Assembly: GCF_007751035.1 (NCBI RefSeq)
Contig: NZ_CP036433.1
Location: 4,073,001 to 4,137,000 of the forward strand
DNA length: 64,000 nt
Source: Lignipirellula cremea
Lineage (GTDB): Bacteria > Planctomycetota > Planctomycetia > Pirellulales > Pirellulaceae
Direction: 5' to 3'
The notes under the pieces are model-generated. The model did not search any database and was not told where the DNA came from. It worked only from the letters and a program-made list of their open reading frames with translations. Position numbers and translations under genes: made by a program. Every line of letters begins with the position of its first letter. The stretch's first letter is position 1. Below are positions 1 through 8,629 of the stretch, one piece after another.

Positions 1-38
1 GCCGGAAATCCCGCCAGGCACAGGTCTCGCCTTCCGCA

Positions 39-461
39 TCAAATCAGGAGTGTCTGGTAAAGCCGGAACAGCTGCCGACTGACGCGCTCGGCGTTACGGC
101 TCTCGATCCATGATAAAGGACAATCCGCCAGGGGACGATCGACATGCGCTATCGGCAGTGGGACGTTTGCACTATCGGAGTCGACCGTCCACCGCGGCCG
201 CACGATCAGGCTGGCGATGGCGGGCTCTACGCGAGACCGCTTCTCCCACTGCTTATCCCACTGCGTTTCCCAGGGCAACCAGTGGCAATGCCAACCGCTG
301 GGAAGTTCGGTCGCGTCGGCCTGCCGATGGTGGCCAAACTGGTGCAGCTGCAGTTGCTGCGGCGACAAGGACGCGTGCGAGTGACAGTAAGGGAGGGGCG
401 CCTGGCTCAAAACGAGCAGCAGTAGACCGATGACAAGGTTTTGAACAGTGCGCGTCATCAT
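39..461 (-). CDS. small His-rich exported protein, unknown function
   Basis: A 140-residue protein read from the ATG pair at 461/458. Residues 1-25 or so form a clear export signal (MMTRTVQNLVIGLLLLVLSQ), followed by a His- and Trp-containing stretch (PYCHSHASL, then GWHCHWLPWE). The reading frame continues upstream of the chosen start to 623 but that extension is Arg/Cys-rich with no domain character, so the start before the signal peptide is preferred. I do not recognise the family. The density of His and Cys just after the signal could suggest metal contact outside the cytoplasm, but that is inference. The protein is transcribed away from the next gene, so it is divergent to the glycoside hydrolase-like gene. 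Confidence 0.6.
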   Translation of the reverse strand: MMTRTVQNLVIGLLLLVLSQAPLPYCHSHASLSPQQLQLHQFGHHRQADATELPSGWHCHWLPWETQWDKQWEKRSRVEPAIASLIVRPRWTVDSDSANVPLPIAHVDRPLADCPLSWIESRNAERVSRQLFRLYQTLLI

Positions 462-806
462 CAACCCCAGCAACCGGGCGAACCAACAGCGGGTGCAAGT
501 GTCAGGTGCTGCGCCGCACGGCGATCCTCGCACGCGACCATCGCGGTTACAAGCTGGCTGAGTGCGAAAAACAGAATACCGAACCGACCCGTCGTCGCCC
601 CGCCTGGTAATCGACAACCACAACCGTGAGGGAAATTATCCAACGCCTTCAGGGCTTTTGCAAGCACCGCCTTTGGGGAGATCGCCCCCATCGGAGACAG
701 GACAGCCGGTCGCCAGGGTCCGGTTTCACTCATGGAAAGTCTAGTGGCGCTGGCGTATTATGACCGCCTGCCCGATTCCCCTGGCCCTCGCATCGAGGAG
801 ATACCG
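462..806. other. divergent intergenic region
   Basis: About 345 bp between two divergent genes. Several overlapping short frames exist on both strands but none has a convincing start or domain. It presumably carries the two promoters; I could not pick a convincing -35/-10 pair. Confidence 0.4.
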
Positions 807-3107
807 ATGATGCCCCACGTCACCCGCTGGACGCTCGTTTTGCTGATCGCAAGCGCTGCCGTCGCCCAGGCGGAAGAGCCCGCCTGGGACTTCCTGCCGC
901 CTGCTGAGAAAGCCCCTGGCCCGCGGCTGCTGGATTTACGTTCGCTGAACGAGGCGGAATCGGGCGAGACGGGCTTCGTCCGGCTGTCGGATTCGGGCGA
1001 CTCCTTTGTACGGGGCGACGGCCAGCCGATTCGCTTCTGGGCCGTTGGCTCCGATGTCTACCGCAAACCGCGCGGCAATCGCCAGGATCCCGCGCCCGCC
1101 GCCCAGCAGGAAGCCGCCTGGCAAGAGCGGATCGATCGCCACTGCCGCTTCCTGGCTCGCATGGGCGTCAACATGGTGCGGCTGCACGCCACTGTCGCCG
1201 CCACCCAGGAAGGATCGGCCATTACCGATGTCAACCAGGATGAGATCGACGGCATCTTCCGCTTTGTTAAAGCAGCCAAGAAGCAGGGCATTTATCTGAC
1301 CATCTCGCCTTACTATGGCCACCATGAAACGCCCGCCAGCTGGAAGCTGCCTGGCTACGACAAAAAGCAGCGCCCCTGGGGCGCCCTCTTCATCGACCCG
1401 CAACTGCAGGCCGGCTATCGGGCCTGGACGAAAGCACTGTACACGACCGTCAATCCGCATACGGGCCTTGCCCTGAAAGAAGATCCCACGGTCGCCATCC
1501 TGCAGATCCATAACGAAGACAGCCTGCTCTTCTGGACGGCCCAGCACTTCCCGGAGCCCCAGCAGCAACAGCTCAACCGCGCGTTCAACGCCTGGCTGCT
1601 CAAAAAATACGGATCGCTGGAGAAAGCCGTCGCCGCCTGGGACGGCAAACGGGAACCGGGCGACGACCTCAACGCGGGGCTCGTCATGCTGGCCCCCATC
1701 TGGAATCTGACCCAGGACTGGAAAGGCCCCGCCGCCTTGCGGATGCAGGACCAGACCCAGTTCCTGGGAGAATTCCAGCGAAATTTCTACGCCCAAATGG
1801 GGCAGTACCTGCGGCAAGATCTGGGCTGTCGCCAGCTGCTGAACGCCACCAACTGGCGGACGGCCAACGATTTGAGATTAAAAGAGCTGGAACGCTGGAC
1901 CTACGCCGCGCTCGACATCGATGCCGAGAATGAATACTACGGCAGCGACTACCAGCACATCGGCGACAACCACGGCTATCGCATCGACCCGGGCCATCAG
2001 CTGGTGAACGAATCGTGCCTGCACAAGCCGCTGGAGCTGACCGTCAACTTCAAGTCGCAGGTCGGCCATCCTTTCATCGTGACGGAAACCAGCTGGAAGC
2101 ACCCTAACGCCTACCAGGCGGAAGGCCCCTTCCTGACGGCCGCCTACCAGTCGCTGGGCGGCGTCGATGCGGTCTTCTGGTTCTCCGCCGGCGATGTCGA
2201 CTGGCTGACCGATCCCCGGCGGTTGTTCTGGAAGGTCGGCGATTCGCACGCGCTGGACAAATGGAGCTGCTCCACGCCGATGCTGATGGGCATGTTCCCG
2301 GCCGCCGCGCTCGTGTACCGCCAGGGCTATCTGAAAGAAGGCGAACCCGTCGTGCGCGAAGTCCGCACGCTCGAATCGCTCTTTCAACGTGAGACGCCGC
2401 AAATCGACGATAGCGAAATCTACGGCGTCAGCCGCGAAACCGAAGAGTGCCGCCAGGCCGTTCGCCCCGATGGCCGCATCAGCCGCGCCGCCTTTCTGGT
2501 CGGTCCCGTGCAGATGCAACTGGGCCCAGCCGCACCGGGCGGCAAACCGGCCGCCCCGCTCCTGACCGACTTCGGCCGCTTCCTCGACGCCGACCGGAAC
2601 ACCATCCACAGCAACACGGGGCAGTTACACTGGAACTATGTCGACGGCGTTTGCGTAATGAATGCGCCGCAAGCCCAGGGCGTCGCCGGATTCCTGCAGG
2701 CGGCCGGCGGCAAGTTCAAACTGGCCGATCTGGCGATCCAGTCCCAGAACGACTATGCGGCGATCAGCGTGGTTTCGCTGGACCAGCTGCCGCTGAACAC
2801 GTCGCGCAACATCCTGGTGCAGGTCGGCACGACCGCCCGGCTGACCGACTGGAAAACGCGTCCGGTCGAGTTCGATTTCCAGAAGCAGAAGATCCAGGGC
2901 GAAGAGATCGTCAACGCCGGCAAGCCGCCGTGGCGCATCGCCAATACGTCGGCCACGATTTCCGTCCGCAATCCGCTGCTGACATCGGCCCGCCTGGTTC
3001 GTTTGAATGGAACCGACGGCGGCGCGGTCCCACTGCAGAAGACCGAGCAAGGCGTCGCCATCGAACTGCCGGCGGATGCGATGTATCTGATCCTCAGCAC
3101 GGAGTGA
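807..3107 (+). CDS. secreted glycoside hydrolase-like protein (clan GH-A, cellulase/beta-galactosidase-like)
   Basis: A 766-residue protein from the ATG at 807; an in-frame start at 732 would place 25 residues before the signal peptide (TRWTLVLLIASAAVAQAEEP), so 807 is preferred. The N-terminal half reads as a TIM barrel: GQPIRFWAVGSDVYR and MGVNMVRLHA are typical early-barrel strands of clan GH-A enzymes. The likely acid/base is Glu237 in QIHNEDS and the likely nucleophile Glu427 in FIVTETSW, which fits the strand 4/strand 7 spacing of the clan. The C-terminal 200 residues look like beta-sandwich domains. Polysaccharide cleavage outside the cytoplasm is inferred; the substrate cannot be read from the sequence. 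No sugar transporter or regulator lies beside it. Confidence 0.75.
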   Translation: MMPHVTRWTLVLLIASAAVAQAEEPAWDFLPPAEKAPGPRLLDLRSLNEAESGETGFVRLSDSGDSFVRGDGQPIRFWAVGSDVYRKPRGNRQDPAPAAQQEAAWQERIDRHCRFLARMGVNMVRLHATVAATQEGSAITDVNQDEIDGIFRFVKAAKKQGIYLTISPYYGHHETPASWKLPGYDKKQRPWGALFIDPQLQAGYRAWTKALYTTVNPHTGLALKEDPTVAILQIHNEDSLLFWTAQHFPEPQQQQLNRAFNAWLLKKYGSLEKAVAAWDGKREPGDDLNAGLVMLAPIWNLTQDWKGPAALRMQDQTQFLGEFQRNFYAQMGQYLRQDLGCRQLLNATNWRTANDLRLKELERWTYAALDIDAENEYYGSDYQHIGDNHGYRIDPGHQLVNESCLHKPLELTVNFKSQVGHPFIVTETSWKHPNAYQAEGPFLTAAYQSLGGVDAVFWFSAGDVDWLTDPRRLFWKVGDSHALDKWSCSTPMLMGMFPAAALVYRQGYLKEGEPVVREVRTLESLFQRETPQIDDSEIYGVSRETEECRQAVRPDGRISRAAFLVGPVQMQLGPAAPGGKPAAPLLTDFGRFLDADRNTIHSNTGQLHWNYVDGVCVMNAPQAQGVAGFLQAAGGKFKLADLAIQSQNDYAAISVVSLDQLPLNTSRNILVQVGTTARLTDWKTRPVEFDFQKQKIQGEEIVNAGKPPWRIANTSATISVRNPLLTSARLVRLNGTDGGAVPLQKTEQGVAIELPADAMYLILSTE

Positions 3108-3252
3108 CGCCTACGCACACGGCGGCCGCGACGGCGGCCGGGTAAACTCCGCCTGTTAGTCGACGACGCGGACCGCTAGACTGTTCCCACCGTGACGCGA
3201 GCGACCGTTGCCGCAACGGCAAGCGGCGTTCGAACCTGCGAGACTTGGAACG

Positions 3253-4038
3253 ATGATATTTCCGATCGGCGACGACAATTCAGATCGCACCACGTTCCCC
3301 TTTGTGAACGTGGCGCTGATCGTGATCAACGTGCTTGTCTTTGTGCTCGCCCAGGGGATGGGAAACAACTCCGACTTCACCTACGCGTTTTCGACGGTGC
3401 CGGCGGAGATCCTCAGCGGCAAGGACATTGTCACCGCCGACGAGCAAGTACGAGTCAATACGCCGGAAGGGCCGCGGGTCGCCACGCAACCAGGACTGCG
3501 TGAGACGCCTGTATGGGTCTACCTGACGATCCTCACGGCGATGTTCATGCATGGGGGGATCGCCCATCTGGCGGGAAACATGTGGTTCCTCTGGATTTTT
3601 GGCGACAACATCGAGCACGACATGGGCCCGGTGCGTTACCTGTGCTTTTATCTGCTCAGCGGCCTGCTGGCGACGGCGGCTCATATTGCCATGAACATGA
3701 GTCCGCCTGACTCCATGGTTCCCAGTCTGGGAGCATCGGGCGCCATTTCCGGCGTCATGGGGGCGTACCTGGTGCTGCATCCGCAGCGACGGGTCACCGT
3801 GCTGCTGTTCCGCTTTGTCACGCAGGTGCCTGGCTTTGTCGCGGTGGGCATGTGGTTTGTGCTGCAGGTTGTCAGCAGCATGGGCTTCCTGGGCGGATCC
3901 GGCGGCGTGGCGTACGGGGCCCACATCGGCGGCTTCCTGGCCGGGGCCGCTCTGGCGTATCCCTTTAGCTATGGGCGCATCCCGCCGCCCGGCGAAGGCT
4001 GGCGCAACCGCGGCCGCACCCGCTTCCCTTTGCAGTAA
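3253..4038 (+). CDS. rhomboid family intramembrane serine protease
   Basis: A 261-residue membrane protein. The ATG at 3253 (MIFPIGDDNSDRTTFPFVN) matches the usual rhomboid N-terminus; an upstream TTG at 3208 is less likely. TM1 is near residues 17-34. After a long soluble loop (about 36-85) come HGGIAHLAGNMWFLW with His105 and Asn109 of the HxxxN motif, GASGAISG with catalytic Ser162, and AHIGGFLAG with catalytic His224, so the Ser-His dyad is intact. The family cleaves transmembrane segments of substrate proteins in the membrane; the substrate here is unknown. The gene appears to be transcribed alone. Confidence 0.93.
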   Translation: MIFPIGDDNSDRTTFPFVNVALIVINVLVFVLAQGMGNNSDFTYAFSTVPAEILSGKDIVTADEQVRVNTPEGPRVATQPGLRETPVWVYLTILTAMFMHGGIAHLAGNMWFLWIFGDNIEHDMGPVRYLCFYLLSGLLATAAHIAMNMSPPDSMVPSLGASGAISGVMGAYLVLHPQRRVTVLLFRFVTQVPGFVAVGMWFVLQVVSSMGFLGGSGGVAYGAHIGGFLAGAALAYPFSYGRIPPPGEGWRNRGRTRFPLQ

Positions 4039-4766
4039 GCAGGAGCGCCCGGCGCGCTGGTCGATACGCGATGTGCGAAATGAACGCGCGTCATTCCTTC
4101 CAGCCTGCTTCCCGATGTGTTCGCCGGCGCGTGGCGGCGACGCTTCTTGCCGGCGCGAAGGCCGCCCCCCCTGTGACGAGTTCCTGTCACAGCACTGGCG
4201 AAGGGTTTTATGCCGGTTAGATCACGGCAGCGACAGAAAGTCTGCAAATTCTTGCGGGCCTCCGCTTGCACAAATCTGGTTGATTGACTAGCCTTAAGGA
4301 TGTCTGAAGGATAATTCCGCCCGCACCCCCAGGGGCCGATTTTATCCCTCCCGTTTCCCCCGCCGGATACCCGTCCTCGACGAATCTTGCACATCGAAAA
4401 CGATCCGTTCTCAGACAACCTCTAACCTTGCAGTATCCCACCTGAGGATATCTGTTCCTCTTGTTTTTTTAAGGCGGACCGGTCACTACTTCCTTTCTGC
4501 GCCCTGCGGCGTTGGTATGGCGGCATTGACCCTGTAAACCTTGCGATGGGGCCTCCAGTTTTCTTTCCAGCGGAATGTCTGGATCGAAAAAATCCCTGCG
4601 CTCCCTCGCCCTGACGCTGTTCCCAGCGGGTGGAAATTTTCTGCTCCCTGGCGAATGTTGTCCCCTGCCTCGCCCCCCACCCTTCCCTGGACTACGTCGT
4701 GCTTTACGACGGCCCTCTTGCCATTTGAGGTTTTGAATTTTTCCGCTTTATTCCAGGAACATTGTT
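4039..4766. other. 728-bp intergenic region
   Basis: No convincing gene in this stretch between the rhomboid and the DUF1559 gene. It contains GC-rich imperfect palindromes around 4050-4160 and a weak hairpin plus T-run at 4444-4470. Probably the promoter and a long leader of the DUF1559 gene. Confidence 0.4.
4444..4470 (+). terminator. weak hairpin with T-run
   Basis: GAGGA (4444-4448) pairs with TCCTC (4456-4460) and is followed by TTGTTTTTTT. The stem is only 5 bp, so this may be a weak terminator or chance. Confidence 0.35.
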
Positions 4767-5723
4767 ATGTCACAGAGTCGTCGTCAGGCCTTTACGCTGG
4801 TCGAGTTGTTAGTTGTCATTGCCATCATTGGCGTGCTAGTCGCGCTATTATTGCCGGCCGTTCAAATGGCCCGCGAAGCCGCGCGTCGGGCCGACTGCAA
4901 GAGTCGCATGAAGCAGATCGGGATCGCGCTCCACGGTTACCTGGACAACCAGAAAGGTTTTCCGCCAGGCTTTTCCTGCCGCTACACGATTCCCACTTCG
5001 ATTACCTCGTCGCCGGGCTGGGCCGTGCACTGCCTGCCCTTTGTGGAAGAGACCGCCTTGTACCGGAACCTGCAGACCTACCTGACGGTAAGTTATCCGA
5101 ACATCGTCGGCGTTTACTGGTCAGGAACCGAAAAAGCCTGGCTCAACCTGAAACCGTTTACCTGCCCTTCGGACACCAAAGCGAAAGATCGCGCCTATCT
5201 GACGGGAACCTACCAGGCCGGTCGGGCCAGCTATGTCGGGAACTGGGGACCCTCCCTGGTCGCCCCCACCGCGACGACTAGCCCCTTCGACTCGCTTTCG
5301 ACGGTTGCCGGCGGCGTGATGTACAAAGACAGCGGCAACAGCGTGGAACATATCACCGACGGCACGTCCTCCACGTTCCTGATCGGCGAACGGCAGAACA
5401 AATACATACTGACAACGGCGACGGTCCCGGTGGAAGCGGAATACTCCGGCGGCGACACCTTCTGGGCCGGAGCGGGCAACCGCGACGCCAGCAGCGGTAC
5501 GAATATCGACACGACCGGCGGGGCGCTGGCTCCGCATAACCTGGCTTTCGCCTGGTATGGGCCGAATCGCGACTACCGCGGCGGTTTCAGCAGCAACCAT
5601 CCCGGCGGGGCGCAGTTCGTCATGTGCGACGGCAGCAACCAATTCATTTCCAGCCAGATCAACACGCTCGTCTATAAGCGACTTGCCCAGAGGAACGACG
5701 GCTACCCGACCCAGGCGCCGTAA
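4767..5723 (+). CDS. DUF1559 domain protein with prepilin-type N-terminus
   Basis: A 318-residue protein of the DUF1559 (SBP_bac_10-like, planctomycete pseudopilin) family. Residues 4-35 hold a type IV prepilin-like cleavage and methylation motif, RRQAFTLVELLVVIAIIG, followed by the hydrophobic helix and AVQMAREAARRADCKSRMKQ, the family hallmark. The C-terminus has the expected VMCDGSNQFIS segment just before the end. Such proteins occur in dozens of copies in planctomycete genomes; they are thought to be processed by a prepilin peptidase and placed in or on the envelope, but the function of any given copy is unknown. SD-like AGGAAC precedes the ATG. A strong terminator follows at 5771. Confidence 0.93.
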   Translation: MSQSRRQAFTLVELLVVIAIIGVLVALLLPAVQMAREAARRADCKSRMKQIGIALHGYLDNQKGFPPGFSCRYTIPTSITSSPGWAVHCLPFVEETALYRNLQTYLTVSYPNIVGVYWSGTEKAWLNLKPFTCPSDTKAKDRAYLTGTYQAGRASYVGNWGPSLVAPTATTSPFDSLSTVAGGVMYKDSGNSVEHITDGTSSTFLIGERQNKYILTTATVPVEAEYSGGDTFWAGAGNRDASSGTNIDTTGGALAPHNLAFAWYGPNRDYRGGFSSNHPGGAQFVMCDGSNQFISSQINTLVYKRLAQRNDGYPTQAP

Positions 5724-5770
5724 CCGTTTCTCTTTAACTCAAACTGCTCGGCGCCGCCTAACCGCAACTC

Positions 5771-5809
5771 GCGACCGGGTCCCTTCTGGGATCCGGTCGC
5801 TTTGCTTTT
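5771..5809 (+). terminator. rho-independent terminator of the DUF1559 gene
   Basis: A 13-bp stem GCGACCGGGTCCC (5771-5783) and GGGATCCGGTCGC (5788-5800) with a TTCT loop and one G-T pair, followed by TTTGCTTTT. Confidence 0.85.
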
Positions 5810-6322
5810 CGGCGCCCTGCCGGACCGGAAACCACCCAGCCGGAGCAACTTCGCCCGGGCCGTGCAAGATCAATCTGCTCGCGAGCCGCCGCGCCGGCTT
5901 GTGCGTCTCACGCAGGGCCGCCCCCCTGCATTAGCGACACAAGTCTTTATTCTGTCGACAGTTGCGTCGCCACCCCGGGACGCATTCGCACGAACTGCTA
6001 GCTGCCAGCTGATGGTAGTTAAACCGTTGCAGCCGTCAAAATCGGAAAAAAAGTGACATCTGGGGTTGCAGTGCGCCGACATTATACTTCGGAAGGATCA
6101 CTTGCCGGACAAGATGCGCGGGAACGACCGTGCGACGTTCGGTTTCTCCTTCCAATCGAATTTGTACGTTCAGGGCCGCGAGGTCTCATCACCTTGTGCG
6201 GTCAGTCGAGCGACCATGCTCGAGAACTTCATCCTGCGTCCTGCAGGGCGATTTGCGCCATTCCCGTATGTCCGGCGCAGTGCCCGTTTGCAAGCACACC
6301 AGGGAAAACCGAGGAGGGATCC
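5810..6322. other. leader and promoter region of the BON-domain gene
   Basis: About 510 bp without a supportable gene; the reading frame of the following gene is open back to 6053 but lacks a signal peptide or domain there. A TATACT box at 6083-6088 could be a -10, without a clear -35. Confidence 0.4.
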
Positions 6323-7621
6323 ATGCGTCTGTTGTTAGTACGAGCGATGGTGCTCGCCGTCGCCGCGCTGACGCCTGTATTGGTGCTCGCCGACGATCAA
6401 AAAATCGCGAGCACCATCATAGAGCGTCTTGCTGAAGAAAAGAACGCCGGTCACCTGCGTGACTTTGGCGTCGATGTCGAAGTCGACCAGGGAACCGTCA
6501 TGGTTTCGGGTCGCGTCGCAAGCGGCGACCAGCAGCAAGTGGTGCTGGAAATTGCCCGTCGCGTGCAGGGAGTCAACAAAGTTGTCGACGACCTGAAGGT
6601 GCAGCCCACCACGCAGCCCGTCGTTGCCAGCCAGCCCGCAAAGCCGCTGGCGAGCCCCGTTCCCGCGGCGGCTCCCCCGGCGCCTGCGACGCCGGTTTAC
6701 CACGATTCGGCCGTCGCCGGACCGGAACTGTCGTCGCAAGTGGTTTCGCAGCCGCAAGGCTCGCAGCCGACCGTGGCGATGAACCGTACGCCTGTTCGCT
6801 CGCCGACGCCGCTTGGCGCCGTGGTGAACAAACCCGCCGCGACCCCGGTTGCGGCTCCCATGAGCCCGGCCGCCCCGCTGCGTCAGCCCCAGGCGCCCCG
6901 CGTCAGCCAGCCGATCCAGACCGTGCAGTTCAACGAATCGCCCCGCGGCAATTCGCCGGAGCAGCTGGTTGAGAACGCCGTGCTGGTTCCCGAGGTGAAA
7001 GTCGACCCCCGGGCCACCGCCGCGAACAGCGTTCGCCAGGTGTCGCACCCGACGCCGACGCCGCAGCAGCCGGCCGCTCCCGGCCAGTTTCCGGCCGACC
7101 ACGAAAACTACGTCCGTCAGCTGACCCCGCAGCAGATCCAGTACCTGATGGCGGTTCAGCAGCAGCAGGCGGCCTACTACGCTTATATGTCGCAGATGGC
7201 GGCCTATCAGCAGCAGGGCCCGCAGCACCCGGGTCAGCCCCAGTACGTGTCGGCCCGCCCGCCGCAAGGTGGCGGCAACCCGATCCAGCTGGCTTCGGCC
7301 ATGCAGGCCGGCGGCCCCGGCGGTCCGGCTCCGTTCGGCCCCAACGGCCAGGTTCCGGCCCCCGGCATGCACTACATGCCGACCGGCGCCGGCGGCGGAC
7401 AGTCGCCGCAGTACGACCACCCGCAACTGCCGAACTACGCCTGGCCTTCGTATGCCCCGCATCCGAACTACGGCGCCGTGACCGTGCCCAAGCAGTACTC
7501 GCCCACCGCATGGCCTTACATCGGCCCGTTCTATCCCTACCCGCAAGTCCCGCTGGGATGGCGTAAAGTCACCCTGGAATGGGATGACGGCTGGTGGATG
7601 CTCGACTTCAAGGATCGTTAA
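6323..7621 (+). CDS. secreted BON-domain protein with long Pro/Gln-rich tail
   Basis: A 432-residue protein starting at the ATG at 6323, preceded by GAGGAGGG, a near-ideal ribosome binding site; this decides against the open frame upstream. Residues 1-23 are a Sec signal (LLLVRAMVLAVAALTPVLVLA). Residues about 25-92 form one BON domain (IASTIIERL, then VDVEVDQGTVMVSGRV and GVNKVVDDLKV), a fold linked to phospholipid or envelope attachment. The rest is low-complexity: Ala/Pro-rich to about 300, then Gln/Tyr/Gly/Pro-rich, ending in a more ordered aromatic segment (GWRKVTLEWDDGWWMLDF). An envelope structural or surface role is inferred. A strong terminator follows immediately. Confidence 0.85.
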   Translation: MRLLLVRAMVLAVAALTPVLVLADDQKIASTIIERLAEEKNAGHLRDFGVDVEVDQGTVMVSGRVASGDQQQVVLEIARRVQGVNKVVDDLKVQPTTQPVVASQPAKPLASPVPAAAPPAPATPVYHDSAVAGPELSSQVVSQPQGSQPTVAMNRTPVRSPTPLGAVVNKPAATPVAAPMSPAAPLRQPQAPRVSQPIQTVQFNESPRGNSPEQLVENAVLVPEVKVDPRATAANSVRQVSHPTPTPQQPAAPGQFPADHENYVRQLTPQQIQYLMAVQQQQAAYYAYMSQMAAYQQQGPQHPGQPQYVSARPPQGGGNPIQLASAMQAGGPGGPAPFGPNGQVPAPGMHYMPTGAGGGQSPQYDHPQLPNYAWPSYAPHPNYGAVTVPKQYSPTAWPYIGPFYPYPQVPLGWRKVTLEWDDGWWMLDFKDR

Positions 7622-7651
7622 TCCCGGACAGGGATTCATGCCCTCCTCACA

Positions 7652-7681
7652 CCGCCGCGGGAAACCGCGGCGGTTTTTTTA
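7652..7681 (+). terminator. rho-independent terminator of the BON-domain gene
   Basis: Perfect 9-bp stem CCGCCGCGG / CCGCGGCGG with GAAA tetraloop (7652-7673) followed by eight T. Confidence 0.95.
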
Positions 7682-7756
7682 TTGCGTCCCGGAGAAGGAG
7701 CGCAACGGTTTACCGTGGCACGCCTACGCAAACTGGCTTACAATTCCACTTCGAAC

Positions 7757-7786
7757 GTCGAGATATGGATGGCCCCCTTTCTGCCA
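7757..7786 (+). repeat. REP-like repeat copy 1
   Basis: 30-bp unit whose core is ATGGATGGCCCC (7765-7776); 29 of 30 bases are identical to the unit at 7791-7820. The 14-mer ATATGGATGGCCCC recurs at 11126-11139. Confidence 0.8.
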
Positions 7787-7790
7787 GAAG

Positions 7791-7820
7791 GTCGAGACAT
7801 GGATGGCCCCCTTTCTGCCA
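7791..7820 (+). repeat. REP-like repeat copy 2
   Basis: Direct repeat of copy 1, 4 bp after it, differing only at the eighth base (C for T). Confidence 0.8.
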
Positions 7821-8196
7821 CCAATTAAAGTCGTACCCAGGATAGCGATGATGTTCGGCGACCATCGCAGCAGCCAGCCTTTGATAGCCTGTGTTCTCCC
7901 GAGCCAGTTGTTGGTCGTAAGAAGTTGCTCAGTAGCTGTGCGGTACGGTTGCCGAAGTGACGGTATCCGGTCGTCTGTAATGTCACCTTGGTTTCTATTT
8001 ACCGTTTGATGTCTCGGAGCGTCATCGTGAGATTGGCAGTGACGAGTGAATGGGACTGATGCCGGTCCTGGGCTGAGACGGGGCAGTGAAAATTCGACGA
8101 TCATCAGAGGGCGAAAACGACTCGCAGGACGTAAATGACATCCATCACTTGTGGGATAGTCATCAGATCCAAAACGACGACCATCCTATGGATTTC

Positions 8197-8238
8197 GGAG
8201 GGTTGGGGGTGGCGGCGTTCCCAACGCCGCAACCCTCC
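8197..8238. repeat. long hairpin with asymmetric bulge
   Basis: Outer arms GGAGGGTT (8197-8204) and AACCCTCC (8231-8238), inner arms GCGGCGTT (8212-8219) and AACGCCGC (8223-8230), loop CCC, with a 7-nt bulge on one side. No T-run follows, so it looks more like a REP-type palindrome than a terminator. Confidence 0.65.
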
Positions 8239-8629
8239 GCCGTCATTCCTCATTCCTCAAAGAAAGGCATTTGTTGAGTCAGCTTGGCAAAAGGCGGGTC
8301 TCTTGCTCATTGACACGCGACGGACCGCACCAAGACATGCGCACGAAGCCGGCGCATCGCTGCTTGTTCACAGGAATTGCACCCCTCCCGCCTAGATTAC
8401 TTATCTGATGCGGCTGCGGCGAGCTTTTGCGAGCAAGCTGCCACAGCAGTGTCTGTTCCTCGTAGGCAAGCGAACACGACGACGATTCAAGCACAAAACG
8501 TGAATTGTGAAGATTCCATGATTTCCCTCGGTCACCTGGAAGAGTCTGCTACACTACTCTCGTTTTGTCCTATCGAACGCAAGCGTTCTCAGGGGCCTGG
8601 GCTGAATTTGTCTCTCTTAGGGGGCCATC

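Larger units (their letters stand above)
7682..8629. other. accessory intergenic region with repeats, no clear gene
   Basis: About 950 bp. Short frames exist on both strands but none shows a start, domain or signal peptide I can support. It contains two 30-bp direct repeats at 7757-7820 and a large hairpin at 8197-8238. Its composition (lower GC) differs from neighbours, suggesting degraded or acquired DNA. Confidence 0.5.

Noticed and set aside
936-2609. Long open frames on the minus strand opposite the glycoside hydrolase-like gene
   Set aside because: High-GC shadow frames with no domain or start context; the plus-strand gene is clear.
6335-7639. 434-codon minus-strand frame opposite the BON-domain gene
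   Set aside because: Arg/Gly/His-rich shadow of a repetitive coding sequence; ribosome site and signal peptide support the plus strand.
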